A DNA stretch of 64,000 nucleotides, taken from positions 174,878,501 to 174,942,500 of the forward strand of contig CM032228.1 in NCBI GenBank assembly GCA_019009955.1. The letters are read 5' to 3'. This stretch comes from Riptortus pedestris (lineage: Eukaryota; Arthropoda; Insecta; Hemiptera; Alydidae). Both the position numbers and the translations under genes were made by a program. The notes beneath the pieces were generated by a model that ran no database searches, had not been told where the DNA came from, and saw nothing but the letters and a program-made list of their open reading frames with translations. This document shows, piece after piece, positions 25,056 through 35,010 of this stretch (position 1 is its first letter; each line of letters opens with the position of its first letter).

Positions 25056-25780
25056 TCACTCCCTCCATGGAGAATAAATAACTTAAGCATTAATTTAACT
25101 TTAACAAAATTTAATAAAATAAATCCATTATCTTCTAAATTTTACCGAATAGCTTATAACTCAATTGTAGCAAATAACACAAACTCACTTCACACTTTTA
25201 CTGACGAATCCAAGACTGACTTTGGGACAGCAGCTGCAGCAATCATTAACAATGACATATACACAACGAAACTTAACAATAATGCAAGCATTTATACAGC
25301 TGAGTTACAAGCTATAAATATTGCCTTTTCAAAATTTCATAATGTTCAAAATTCCCAGATTTTCTTATTTACAGACTCTTTAAGTTCTCTATTCTCCTTG
25401 GAGAACATTTACAGTACTCATCCTATTATAACCCACATCTTAGAACACTCCATTCATCTTCAAAACAATATTACACTAGTATGGCTACCAGGACACAAAA
25501 ATATTGGACGAAGTAATGAAGTTGATGAACAAGGAAAATTAGCGACTCAGAAACATGACGTAGACTCAAATGAACTAACAATAGACGACTTAGTACATTC
25601 TGCAAAATCCAACGTACTACTAGACTAGGAACAAAAATGTCAACAAACGGACAATAAATTACGACAAATTAAGGTTTTCCCCCCTTCCCGCCATAATGCA
25701 ATTCATGACTTTCGATGTCAGTAACTCACATTGAGCATGCAACTCCGCTGGAGTTTGTAATTCTTTTTCTTTTTTTTTTT
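25056..25780 (+). pseudogene. RNase H domain of the same non-LTR element
   Basis: In the same frame as the RT, past the TAG, are SLPPWRINNLSINL, then TDESKTDFGTA (first catalytic Asp; the usual form is TDGSK), IYTAELQAIN (catalytic Glu), FLFTDSLSSL (catalytic Asp) and VWLPGHKNIGRSNEVDEQGK (the WxPGHxxIxGNExAD block; its last Asp is retained). A further TAG at 25626 interrupts LLD and EQKCQQTDNKLRQIKVFPP, which matches the W/NKLxxIK linker after RNase H. The four-residue acidic set is largely kept, so decay is recent to moderate: two stops and few frameshifts over more than 1 kb. Confidence 0.85.
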
Positions 25781-25889
25781 TTTTTTTTAAAGGCCTACAA
25801 TATCTGATCTAAATCTTAATTATTTTAAATTCATTTTAGATACATATTCCATTTTATTCAACAATTTATATATTTTATTATATCTTGTT

Positions 25890-26470
25890 TAATATTTTTT
25901 TTTTTGGATTCTATATTATGTTTATCAATTTGTTGTGTTGGGGATTTCAATTTATTGTTCAATTTCTATAATTTGAGTTCCATTTTTGTTTTCTATTTCT
26001 GTTTTGCGTTGCATTTCTGTTTTTGGGTATTCCATTTTGTTTTTGTGTTCCATTTCTTTTTTTTTTGTTTCCCATTTTGGTTTTATATTCCATTTCTGTA
26101 TTTTGTTTATGTGTTCCATTTCTGTTTTTGTTTTTTCCATTTTGTTTTTATGTTCCATTTCTGTATTTTGTTTTTGTGTTCCATTTCTGTATTTTGTTTT
26201 TGTGTTCCATTTCTGTTTTAATTCCCATTTTGGTTTTATATTCCATTTCTGTATTTTGTTTTTGTGTTCCATTTCTGGTTTTTGTTTTCCATTTTGTTTT
26301 TGATTTCCATTTCTGTGTTTTGTTTTTCCATTTGGTATTGTGATCCATTCCAGTCCTGTTTTTCGTTTCAGTTCTGTTTGTCTGTTTCTGTTTTCTGTTC
26401 CATTCCTGTTTTTGTTTTCCATTTCTGTTTGTGTTAATTTTCTGTTTTTCATGTTACATTTCTGTTATGT
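25890..26470. repeat. T-rich degenerate minisatellite in the element's 3' region
   Basis: The motif GTTCCATTTCTGTATTTTG with following TTTTTGT repeats at irregular 25-28 bp intervals, with many length variants. The top strand is almost A-free, so all six frames stay open; the long Met-Glu-Lys-Asn-rich and Phe/Cys-rich translations are artefacts. It lies between the RNase H relic and the 3' tail. Confidence 0.9.
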
Positions 26471-26600
26471 TGCTTTATGTTCGTTTAAATTAATTTTGTT
26501 TCGTTTCGTTTTTTTTTTTTTTTTAATTTTATACAGTTTTTTTCCCCCGAGCAACATCGCCACAGCTGCGAAGCTCCAAATAAATAAATAAATAAATATT

Positions 26601-27499
26601 TCGAGAAGCTTAAGGTACTTTTTGGAATAAAGCCATTTATAAATTAAGAAATATGGTTGCAGTGACAGTGACACAATTTGGCTTTAAATGGCTTTTATTC
26701 CAGTAGGTTAATTCTGTTTTTTTTTTCTTCCCCACAGCGCATGACTTATGGATATTCTCATTATTTAGGACAACCATATTAATGTCATCTGATTTTTCAA
26801 TGGTAAGAATGTCAGGCTTATTATGATGAGGAGTATAATACGTTACCATCGCTTTGTCCTAATTACTTTTACATTAACTTTTTCGAGCAATATTTAAGGG
26901 ACTTAACACTAATAATGAATCTCATTATCCGGTAATAGTAGTCTTCCTCTGGTGGTATATTTTAGCCGCATTATTGTGCTGCAAACATTCTGTACGTGCT
27001 CCCATCAAGAAACCTGCAGTAGTATGCTGAATCGTCTCGTGTATTTATGCGGAGACAGTATTGGCATTTAGTGAGTGGCGTCTACAAGACGGAATCTCCC
27101 ATTATTTTAAAATTGAGTGCTATTTTTATGTATCCTGATTTAGAAATTTTTTTTATAGGAAGAAGTTGATAAAGATCAGATGCGAAGTTTTCATTTTGGT
27201 CCCCCCTTATATCTCTTCTTTCTTATCATAAGGGAAATGTTGTATTTTTATTGTAAAATGTTTATGCATACTCTTTTAAAGAGTTAAGTAACTGGAATGT
27301 TTGATATAATGAGCCTTAATGAGTATTCACCTAGAAAGTAGATTTCAGGCTCATGTTAATTGTGTAGTGCCTCTCATGGTATATCAGAATTGATATTCGG
27401 AAAGTTTGATAGCATAAATACGTATTTGGTATTTTATATTCAAATTTGTTTTGGTTAATTGGTATTACCTTTGGCTTCATGATACTGGGGCGCACCGGA
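26601..27499. other. AT-rich interval, no gene seen
   Basis: No recognised element or coding motif. Confidence 0.5.
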
Positions 27500-27675
27500 C
27501 CTACCACTTGGTAAACCTAGAATGGCGAGTTCGATTCCCGCAAGGGCAGTAGGAATTTATTGAGTGGCGGAAGTTATTAAGTAAAATCTTAAGCCCCACC
27601 CTGACTAGAAAAAGTTGCTAACCTCTAGAGAACCCGTCCCAATTAGCCTTAGTTGCAAAAAGTGGACGCTAATAT
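27500..27675 (+). mobile_element. tRNA-derived SINE, 5'-truncated
   Basis: Starts within the tRNA-like head (CTTGGTAAACCTAGAATGG), with B-box region GCGAGTTCGATTCCCGC. The body has AGCCCCACCCTGACTAG, GAACCCGTCCCAATTAGCC and AAAGTGGACGCTAATA. Confidence 0.82.
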
Positions 27676-27744
27676 TTAATTTAAATTTATTTTATATTCT
27701 GTGTTCATGATCATATTTAAATTGTTTTCGCATGGTGCATTTTT

Positions 27745-27786
27745 AGCAGATTCCCCTTAAGGAACTCATGGCACAAATCCAAATAC

Positions 27787-27824
<38 letters not shown>

Positions 27825-27882
27825 CTGTTAACGCTCTAGCGGTTGCAATTTTTGTTTGATCGTTAACAAACTCGATATTTAA
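27745..27882 (+). mobile_element. HINE-type element 5, 5' part, cut at a TTAA
   Basis: AGCAGATTCCCCTTAAGG start, a shortened left part, (TA)n 27788-27822, TTTGTCTGTTAACGCTCTAG, ACTCGATATTTAA. It stops exactly at TTAA (27879-27882), where the piggyBac-like terminus begins. Confidence 0.78.
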
Positions 27883-28490
27883 CCCTCGGTCGGGCGCGTC
27901 AAGAATATTCCGCCATCGGGCGCGTGTATCTCACAGATCATCCTCAACCGTTTTTACGGAAATACAGTTTTTTAATATATATTTTGCACTAAAATGTTCA
28001 GTGTGTGATTAGAAATCATAAAAGAGGAAGTATTTGTTTGAAAAAAGTAAATAATTTTTAAAATTGACAAGTATTATAATATAAAGAAACGGTGATTTTT
28101 AAAATATAATTAAAAAACACAAATATCAAAAGGAATTGTTTAAATGCACATACCTTAATTATACATATTTCATTTCAGTTTGTGAACAATATAAAAAAAT
28201 TATCTAAATATAACTTCAATCAAAAATAAGTAGCACGAAATCACTTTTAGATAAGACTTAATGAAAATCATCAAAAAAATTTAAAAATACCAGTTTAATT
28301 GTTATTTCTTTTGCAGAGCTGCATTGCAATTAGGACAAAGCATGGAACTATGTTGTTAACAAATTTTGTTTTTGCAAATCTCACAACAGTAATTAGTACA
28401 CCTACATTTATTTTCAGTTTTGCTTGGTTCACATCATTTTCTTTTGTTCGTTGTAGCGGAGGGACTTTTTTTATGCTGTTCTGTACTTGT
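27883..28490 (-). mobile_element. piggyBac-like element, 3' terminal fragment
   Basis: The terminus reads CCCTCGGTCGGGCGCGT directly after TTAA, the piggyBac target site, and begins CCC as piggyBac ends do. A subterminal near-repeat (CATCGGGCGCGTG) follows within 40 bases. On the minus strand the distal part carries a relic of a cysteine-rich C-terminus (28284-28490), correctly oriented with the terminus just downstream. The 5' part is lost at about 28490, where another HINE takes over. Confidence 0.6.
28284..28490 (-). pseudogene. relic of piggyBac transposase C-terminal Cys-rich domain
   Basis: The minus strand translates as STEQHKKSPSATTNKRK, a stop, CEPSKTENKCRCTNYCCEIC, then KN, and after a frameshift NNIVPCFVLIAMQLCKRNNN and a stop. 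The pattern of several Cys-x2-Cys pairs ending in a P-C-F motif is what the C-terminal zinc-binding domain of piggyBac-type transposases looks like (C-x2-C...YxCxxC...PCF). Identity is inferred from this pattern plus the TTAA-CCC terminus; the catalytic DDD domain is absent. At least one stop and one frameshift are present. Confidence 0.45.
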
Positions 28491-28512
28491 ATGACGAAAA
28501 TGAGGTCCTTTC

Positions 28513-28590
<78 letters not shown>

Positions 28591-29411
28591 CTGTTAACGC
28601 TCTAGCGGTCGCAATTTTTGTTTGATCGTTGCGACACTCGATATTTAACCGGTTTATGTAAAAAGACAGATCAAGTTCATTAACGGCTGAAGTCGGACCA
28701 GAGGGAGTGGGGGTTTATAGGGGGGATTTTCGAAATATCTCCGTTATTATGCATCGGATCGAATAGTTATATAGAATAAATCTTATTGCAAATTAAATAT
28801 ACTATAAATATTGTTCTATAGATTTATTCTGTATCTTGAATATTAACCGAGATATTTGCATTTTTATGTAGTCTGTGGAACACGTAGTCGGTTATTGTTC
28901 GGATTAGTTCGGCCATTTTCGTAACCGCTCGGCTCAAGTGAAAACTCTTTCTAACCTTACCTGTCGTTTCTAACCTTACCTTTGTTACTTTGTGAGATTG
29001 ATGCAAATACGTTCTGTTCATCCGCCCTCCCCCTTCTTTAGTTCTTGGTCTCCTAAAATTTGAGTTATTAAAATATAAATTATTCTTACAATTCAGAAGT
29101 CGTTTCAGTAGGAATTTATTTTAATTAACTGAAAGATTTCTTATTACCGTTTGTATTTACTATTAGTGGTGTTGTGTTTTTATCTATTTTTACCCGGTTT
29201 GTTTTGTGGTTTTACTTATTCATTCAACTCTAGTGTTCATATTTCTTAACTCCTGAAATTGGCCTAGGAGTAGGAGGAGGGAGGGGGGGGGGTCGTTGGT
29301 TCGAAAATTTAAAAAAAAAGTACGTTGTCTTTAGAGAATATATGGTGAGATCAATGTGCCGTACCAGCACGTGGGGAATGTGCTAAATTCACGCAGTCTC
29401 TACATGACGGA
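28491..29411 (+). mobile_element. HINE-type element 6, 5'-truncated
   Basis: Starts mid-element at ATGACGAAAATGAGGTCC and has (TA)n 28518-28586, GTTAACGCTCTAGCGGTC, ATATTTAACCGGTTTTATG (showing the TTAA that element 5 lost to piggyBac), a G-rich block, and an unusual 3' half with a second G-run (29278-29291). The end is decayed but recognisable: CACGTGGGGAATGTGC, ACGCAGTCTC, TGACGGATT. Confidence 0.72.
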
Positions 29412-29749
29412 TTATTTTTTTTATAACGTATATGAGCACAGTGTTTACATGGTATGTATTCCTGAAAGTTTGTGTTCATAAAATAATTAATTTATATTAG
29501 GGTGCTAGTTGTCAAACGATGCAATATGTTTGGACATTCACATGATATGCAGATTTTTCTACAAACAACAATGTGATGAAAATACCCTCCATTTCTGTAA
29601 GCTATTAACAGTGTTTAACAGCTCGTGCCGATTTCTGTGCAGCCCGTCCCTATTTTTCATTAGCCAATTATCTTTATGTCGTCTCTATGCCAAGGTATTT
29701 TAGCAAATAATTTAATATATTTTTTTTATTAGCCTTAGGTTGACATTTT
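29412..29749. other. AT-rich interval, no gene seen
   Basis: No recognised element. Confidence 0.4.
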
Positions 29750-30305
29750 AAAAAGGTTGTATGTATAGAATTCATCTTATAGCAAATTAAGTGTGCTATA
29801 AATATAGTTATATAGATTTATTCCCTACCTTGAATATTAACCGAGATATTTGCATTTTCAGTTTTCAGCATTCAGCAAACCCCCACTTCTACGCATGTTA
29901 CATAAACGATACTCGGTTATGTAATAAACCACATCATTTGAAGCTTAAATGCCACATATTGTTTTCAAGTGACATTTATTATACGAGATACATGCATATA
30001 TGTCCCCCCCCCCTCTTAAGTTTTTGGACTACTTCCATTTGATTGATTGAGATAAAAATTATTCTGGTTCATTATAAATTACAGTACTAGATATAGTAAA
30101 AAGTTTTCAATCAAATAGATACGTTATATTCCGATATATTACAGAAATTGTTTACATTTCAGATGATTTCCGTCCGGAGGTTTCTTATTATCGTTTGTAT
30201 TTATTCACTTAATATTCACGGTGGTGTTGTGTTACCGGTAAGTAGATTTATCTATTGTTAAACTTCACGCGGGAAATCTGCTTAGCCTCTGCGTGACGTA
30301 CTTTT
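29750..30305 (+). mobile_element. HINE-type element 7, 3' half of long variant
   Basis: Enters at TATAGAATTCATCTTATAGC and continues through GAATATTAACCGAGATATTT, AGTACTAGATATAGTAAAAA and GGTGGTGTTGTGTTACCGG, to CGCGGGAAATCTGCTTAGCC and TGCGTGACG. It lies in the left copy of the inverted segmental duplication; its partner is at 51011-51520. Confidence 0.75.
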
Positions 30306-30690
30306 GTAAGAGTATGAATGGCTTGGGGAATCGAATCGCCATGGTCCGTGCTGTGCGAATGGATGGCCGATCTGCCACCGTATTTACTACGGTAATCCGC
30401 TAATCCCGTCTCATACCTTGCTAATGCCCTCACCTCCGTGCCTCGCCAAGCCCTGCCTCGCTGCAGTATTGCTCTTCTATCCCTCGGCTCAGCGCAGACA
30501 ACTCACCTAGTAAATGCTTCTAGTGATTTCTCTTTCCTCCTACAGAAAAAAAAAATATTCCAGCGGAGAATCTCAGCTGAAAATTATTTTTGGCTCGCAA
30601 CTGTTGACTCAACTGAACGATATTTTTACTCTCTTCTTCTGGTGGCTGGCATATAATAGAACATTGAAAGATGTTGAATTCACCTAGAAC
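30306..30690 (+). repeat. GC-richer module, left copy of inverted duplication
   Basis: AGAGTATGAATGGCTTGGGG through TTGAATTCACCTAGAACGCA matches the minus strand of 50632-51010 nearly base for base, with both copies next to a HINE 3' end. It contains the small palindrome CCGTATTTACTACGG. The module is clearly richer in G+C than its surroundings. It could be unique host DNA carried by the duplication, or an unrecognised element. The open frames differ between copies, so I do not call a gene. Confidence 0.75.
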
Positions 30691-30696
30691 GCAGAG

Positions 30697-30762
30697 GGTA
30701 GAAACCCTGTCCCAATTAGCTGTAGTTGGAAAAAGTAGACATTAATGAATAATAATGATTGT
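30697..30762 (+). mobile_element. SINE tail remnant
   Basis: CCCTGTCCCAATTAGCTGTA, AAAAGTAGACATTAATG and the AATAATAATG tail correspond to the tail of the SINE at 49562-49779 in its inverse orientation. The head was removed by the deletion in this duplicate. Confidence 0.75.
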
Positions 30763-30850
30763 TGTGAAAGTAGTATCCTTAAGGTTACTTCCAGTTGCTT
30801 TTAACATTAACTTCCGTTATTGTAGTTGTAGCACATTTCATCAAAATGAA

Positions 30851-30912
30851 GTGAGTCACGCCGGGGCTGCGAAAACTAAGCAGATTTCCCTCGTGGAGTT
30901 TAACAATAGATA
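30851..30912 (-). mobile_element. HINE 3'-end remnant
   Basis: GTGAGTCACGCCGGGGCTGC then AAACTAAGCAGATTTCCC and GTTTAACAATAGATA is a HINE 3' terminus in minus orientation. It corresponds to the plus-strand end at 49425-49468. Confidence 0.7.
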
Positions 30913-31586
30913 AAGCATTTTGTTTAGATAGGCTCACTAACCAATGTTAATAGCCTCATTATTTCACATAATTCTTAGATATTTTGAAGCGCAATTATTG
31001 TTTTATAGATCGGTTGGTTTAAAAATACGCGAAGGGGGTTTATATGCTGGCTATTAATGATTGTTATCACATATGGTAATTAAAGGTTGTCTTACAATGT
31101 GCATTCGTTATTTAAAGTGTTTTATTGCTGGTGTGCCGTTAAACAATTGACAAGAGATGTCTTTTGCCTTGCAAATGTATGTAGGTCTGTCAATATGGCC
31201 AAATACATAATGTACGTAGTTAGACTTCGTCTTCCTGTTTAGTTCTCTGCTAGAGGGTCTTTCATAGACTAAAGCTTCAGCTCTGAGCATTTACGTAATA
31301 TTAAATTTATGTTCACTCAGTATTATTATATTAGTAAGGGATTAAACTTATTAATTTTTATGATTCTATAAAAGAAAACTCTTTAATTTTCTTATGGTAA
31401 AGATGTTTGATGAAATTCATTGTTTATATGTTATTATGTATAGCTCGCAATAAATTATGACTTAATTACACATAAAAAATTGCCTCATTCAATCTAAAAG
31501 AGGGAAACCTGGATAGAAGCGTTATAATGTTAAGTTGATGGTTATGATTTATACATTTCAATTTTGGAGGATAAACATCGTTATCT

Positions 31587-31589
<3 letters not shown>
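30913..31589. other. AT-rich interval, no gene seen
   Basis: No recognised element or coding motif. Confidence 0.5.

Positions 31590-31622
<33 letters not shown>
31590..31622. repeat. (CT)n microsatellite
   Basis: TCTCTCTCT run followed by TATATATCTATATATA; simple repeat. Confidence 0.95.
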
Positions 31623-31625
<3 letters not shown>

Positions 31626-31788
31626 ATGTATATATATCTATATATACGCATATCAATATATCAAATACATATAATATGTTTTCGCTTCTTGGTTAGCAGT
31701 AGCAACAGGAATTTTTTACCGCTATTCAAATTATCTCTAAAAATAACTTTCTAAACTGGAAATATTTTTTCATTACACTGACTAGAAA

Positions 31789-31875
31789 ACATGTGTTTTC
31801 TATGCATGATCTGCGTACGGAAACTAAGAGTTTCCGTACTAGGACGGTAAAATTTGGCGGGAATCAAACACATGT
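31789..31875. mobile_element. small nested fold-back
   Basis: Outer arms ACATGTGTTTT (from 31789) and AAACACATGT (31866-31875) enclose an inner perfect hairpin, GTACGGAAAC (31815-31824) and GTTTCCGTAC (31830-31839), with loop TAAGA. The inner motif recurs as the terminal repeat of 32191-32320. Confidence 0.55.
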
Positions 31876-32190
31876 ATTTGTAATATTCCTAATTTTTTCA
31901 TTTAACTCTTCGTAACCTGTGTTACTAAACATTGACTAAATAATTGTTATAGTTGTAATGTGAATACGTGTGAGACATCAACCAACAATTTGGTAATCAA
32001 AAAGCCGTACATACCCCTTAAAGGGTTTAACATTAGCGGCAATAATAATTGCACAATTAATATCAATATAAAGATGTAATTTGTAACCTTGTTGTTCTGA
32101 CATATGTTTCATAACTACCATAAAAATAAACCTGTTTGGCTTAATTAATTTCAGTAATTTCTTGAGGTTGTTGTACAGTGTAATGAAAAG

Positions 32191-32320
32191 TAATTTTCAT
32201 CACAAGTACGGAAACTGTCTTTTCGGTACTCGGGCTGTTTTCCAAGCTCGGCTTCGCCTCGCTCGTAAAAATAGACCTCGTATCGAAACACTCTGTTTCC
32301 GTACTTGTGATGAAAATAAC
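32191..32320. mobile_element. MITE-like element, 25-bp terminal inverted repeats
   Basis: The left end TAATTTTCATCACAAGTACG continues GAAAC (32191-32215). The right end (32296-32320) reads GTTTCCGTACTTGTGATGAA then AATAA. The 80-bp interior is GC-rich with CTCGG repeats (GCTCGGCTTCGCCTCGCTCG). It has no coding capacity. Target duplication is unclear. Confidence 0.6.
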
Positions 32321-32327
32321 TATTATA

Positions 32328-32712
32328 ATAATAATTATATATTAGATCGATACATGAAAAGTTTCTGAAATCATCTTAATTTTATGTTTCTGAAATTTAT
32401 TCAGTGAAGTTTGATAGCACGCAACCCTGCATTGCTTTGCTGTATTTCTTATTAGTATCATAGGATTTTCAGGGGCCCTATATCACACAATTGAGGAGGT
32501 CTAAGTAAAAAGGGCGTATGGCGGTATAAGCCATTTTTGCGGAGATGACATTTTTAGATTCCTTGTAGTCTCTTTTATATCTGTACGAAATTTCGTGTTT
32601 ATATCTCTTTAATTCACCTTTTACCACCTCTTTGAATGAGCTGGTGTTTAGCCTGCTTTCTGCTATTGTGATTCCTAAACATTCTATATTGAGTGCAGTG
32701 TAAATTAAGAGG
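32328..32712. other. interval without recognised gene
   Basis: The long minus-strand frame over 32478-32951 is antisense to the more protein-like plus-strand frame at 32713-32955, so I treat it as a shadow. Confidence 0.4.
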
Positions 32713-33095
32713 TTGTTTCGTTTGTTGCTGTGCTTTTTAAAAAGGAGCAATTTGGAGGAAGTTATTAGTGATGAACGTATTTTCAAAACTTTGAAGAAAA
32801 AAAGGAAAAATGAATCTTTTAAAGATCGCATAAACAATAAGAATAAACGATATTCGGATGAATCGTATACTTCAACAGAAGGTAGGATGGATACTAAGAA
32901 CTTTACCTCGATATTGAACTGTTGTAAGCAAACCTGTGGAAGTTTCTGCAAATGAGCACAAGAATTTGATCATTTTTATGGTTGTGATAAAGTACACCAA
33001 GACTCACTTTTTGCGGGATACCTTATAGTGCTTCCACTCACTGTGTACCAGCACAAAAACACAGAGACATACTGTGCAACTATTCAGTTAAATGC
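32713..33095 (+). pseudogene. broken candidate protein, Cys-bearing N-terminal region
   Basis: From about 32740 the frame gives SNLEEVISDERIFKTLKKKR, a charged lysine-rich stretch, then RYSDESYTSTEGRMDTKNFT and NCCKQTCGSFCK and a TGA at 32953. The same frame goes on after the stop with AQEFDHFYGCDKVHQDSLFA. A charged N-terminus, the G-x-x-Y-x-S/T-x-x-G block, a CC...C...C cluster, then an F-x-x-F-Y/W-x-L-like helix resembles the start of a widespread family of uncharacterised, probably transposon-related insect proteins. That comparison is from memory of the pattern only. A pyrimidine-rich tract and AG precede the frame (TGCTTTTTAAAAAG), so it may be an exon start. The stop suggests decay. 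Confidence 0.35.
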
Positions 33096-33100
33096 AGCGG

Positions 33101-33790
33101 AACTCCTATTAATGTTCTCAATGAACTCTCAAATGTTTACTCAGCCTTTATCAAATTTCTGAAAAACGCCTTCGTGTCATTCAGGGAAAAGTACTTTCTG
33201 GTAGTAATTTCACTGAGAAATTACGAGGATCCTATACTGTAACGTTTCTTATACAGTATTATTTTATTAAAAAAACTAACTTTCTACATATAGCTGTAAA
33301 TGTGTTTTTATTTTAGTTCTTATTCAATAATATCAGATCTTACTTGGCAATGTCTATGCAAGAAGGGCGTATGTAAGGTTATATTTAAAAGGAGTTTATT
33401 TAATATTTTTAACGATTTTTTTTAGATTTCTGCATAAATTAGATCACCAAAAATTGAACATAATTTCATTACTGGAAGTTCAAGTTGCACAAGTTTCAGG
33501 TTAAACGATATATACAAGTGAAATTTTGCACTCACAATATCTCAATACCAGGTTTTCAGTTATAAGCCCTTTTTACGTTGACCTCCTCAATTTTGAAGTA
33601 CTCTCCATCCCAATTTTTGCTTAACTACATTAATTGCTTCTAAGCAAAAAATGAAATTATAATTAGGCCATTTTTATTTTGAGTTTCCTAATTTTAATTT
33701 AATACTATATTATTATACTCAACGACAATAATGAATAACTGGGTTATCTAATAACTGGTTAATCTTCATTTATTTAGGTCTTACAGGACA
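33101..33790. other. AT-rich interval, no gene seen
   Basis: No recognised element. Confidence 0.45.
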
Positions 33791-34357
33791 AAAAGTCCGT
33801 CACGCAGGGGCTGCGTAAACTAAGCAGATTTCCCACGTGAAGTTTTACAATAGAGAAATCTGCTTAATAACAACTGTAGTAGTAAGAAACCTCTAAACCT
33901 AAAAAACATTATTTAGGGCGTAATAACCCAGTAGTTTCTGGCAGAAAAAACAGTTAACCTAACCTCTAAACCTATTCACAAGGGACGATAGTTATGGAAA
34001 CGGCCGCCAGAGCTCTCGTCGGAAACTCCGAACAGCCTATTGGTGAGCACACGCAGAATACAAATGCAAATATCTCGGTTAATATTCAAGATAGAGAATT
34101 AATATATAGAACAATATTTATAGTAAATTTAACTTTCAATAAGATTGGTTCTATACAATCTTTTGATCCGACTTATAGTAACGGAGATATTTCGAATTTT
34201 CGAAAATCCTCCCCTCTAAACCCCCCCTCCTACTGGTCCGATTTCAGCCGTTAACGAACTTGATCTTTCTTTTTACATAAAACGCTTAAATATGAAGTTT
34301 GGTAAGGATCAAACAAACATTGCGACCGCTAGAGCGGTAACAGACAAATATATAGAT

Positions 34358-34420
<63 letters not shown>

Positions 34421-34555
34421 GATATATATACAGTTTTGAACGGACCTCATTTTCGTCATCTACTAGGTAGGATCGATGGACATTTGAAGAAAAATGTCGA
34501 AAATTCCGTCATGAGTACAACCTCAATAGCTGATTTCCCTTAAGGGAAATCTGCT
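33791..34555 (-). mobile_element. HINE-type element, complete, minus strand
   Basis: On the plus strand it opens AAAGTCCGTCACGCAGGGGC and closes GATTTCCCTTAAGGGAAATC, TGCTAAAA, i.e. a full element in inverse orientation. The (TA)n tract is 34358-34413, with AGTTTTGAACGGACCTC next to it. It shares the TAATAACCCAGTAGTTTCTG segment with the copy at 10568-11286. T/A-runs flank both ends. Confidence 0.82.
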
Positions 34556-34699
34556 AAAAAGCATCTTGTTTCTGCATACGTAATATGCTAAAAAACTAAA
34601 TTTGCATTATACCACGCACGTTTCTAAAAATATAAGAACAATGTCATCATAATTGAAAATCTTGTCTGTCGGTCTGTCTGTCTATCTGATCGTTTGCTA

Positions 34700-35010
34700 C
34701 TGAATCACTCAAAAACGGCTCTGAAGATTCCTTTGAATTTTTATACTTATTAGTCAATTATTGGCTATCAGTATGTGATTTATCGTAAGGTGTTTGTTGC
34801 AGTATATGCATATAGAGTTATCAGTCCTTGTCATTAAGTGTCTATGTGTCAGGTATGTGTGACCGAACTTGAGTCTGGCAACAAATACTTCCTCTTGTCT
34901 TGTCCCCCTATGGCTCGATTGCCACTCTTTATTACTTAATTTTAAATAAATTCTCATCAATATCTTCGTTAGCATTGGTTTTATCGAAAAAAAAAATGTA
35001 AACAATTAGT
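34700..35010 (-). pseudogene. I-group non-LTR element, post-RNase H zinc-knuckle fragment
   Basis: The minus-strand frame 35005-34754 reads LSNKEWQSSHRGTRQEEVFV, ARLKFGHTYLTHRHLM and CIYCNKHLTINHIL. These are the RLRxGHTxLTHxxLM and CxxCxxxLTxxHIL blocks at the C-terminus of I-group retrotransposon ORF2. The final Cys of the knuckle is replaced (HILIANN). Upstream RT and RNase H are not present, so it is a truncated relic. Confidence 0.7.

Larger units (their letters stand above)
24370..26600 (+). mobile_element. I-group non-LTR retrotransposon, 5'-truncated
   Basis: It carries the end of the reverse transcriptase, then RNase H, then a long T-rich 3' region with a minisatellite, ending GAGCAACATCGCCACAGC...CCAAATAAATAAATAAAT. 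The catalytic RT core (the YADD region) and the endonuclease are missing, as expected from 5' truncation during target-primed reverse transcription. RNase H downstream of RT is a trait of the I group (I, R1, Loa and relatives). The 5' boundary is close to the end of HINE 4 at 24294. Confidence 0.82.

Noticed and set aside
25904..26452. Long open frames on both strands (Phe/Cys-rich and Lys/Asn/Glu-rich)
   Set aside because: They are translations of an A-free minisatellite; all frames stay open for compositional reasons.
32478..32951. 157-residue minus-strand frame
   Set aside because: It is antisense to a more protein-like plus-strand frame, is rich in Leu/Lys/Phe, and has no motif.
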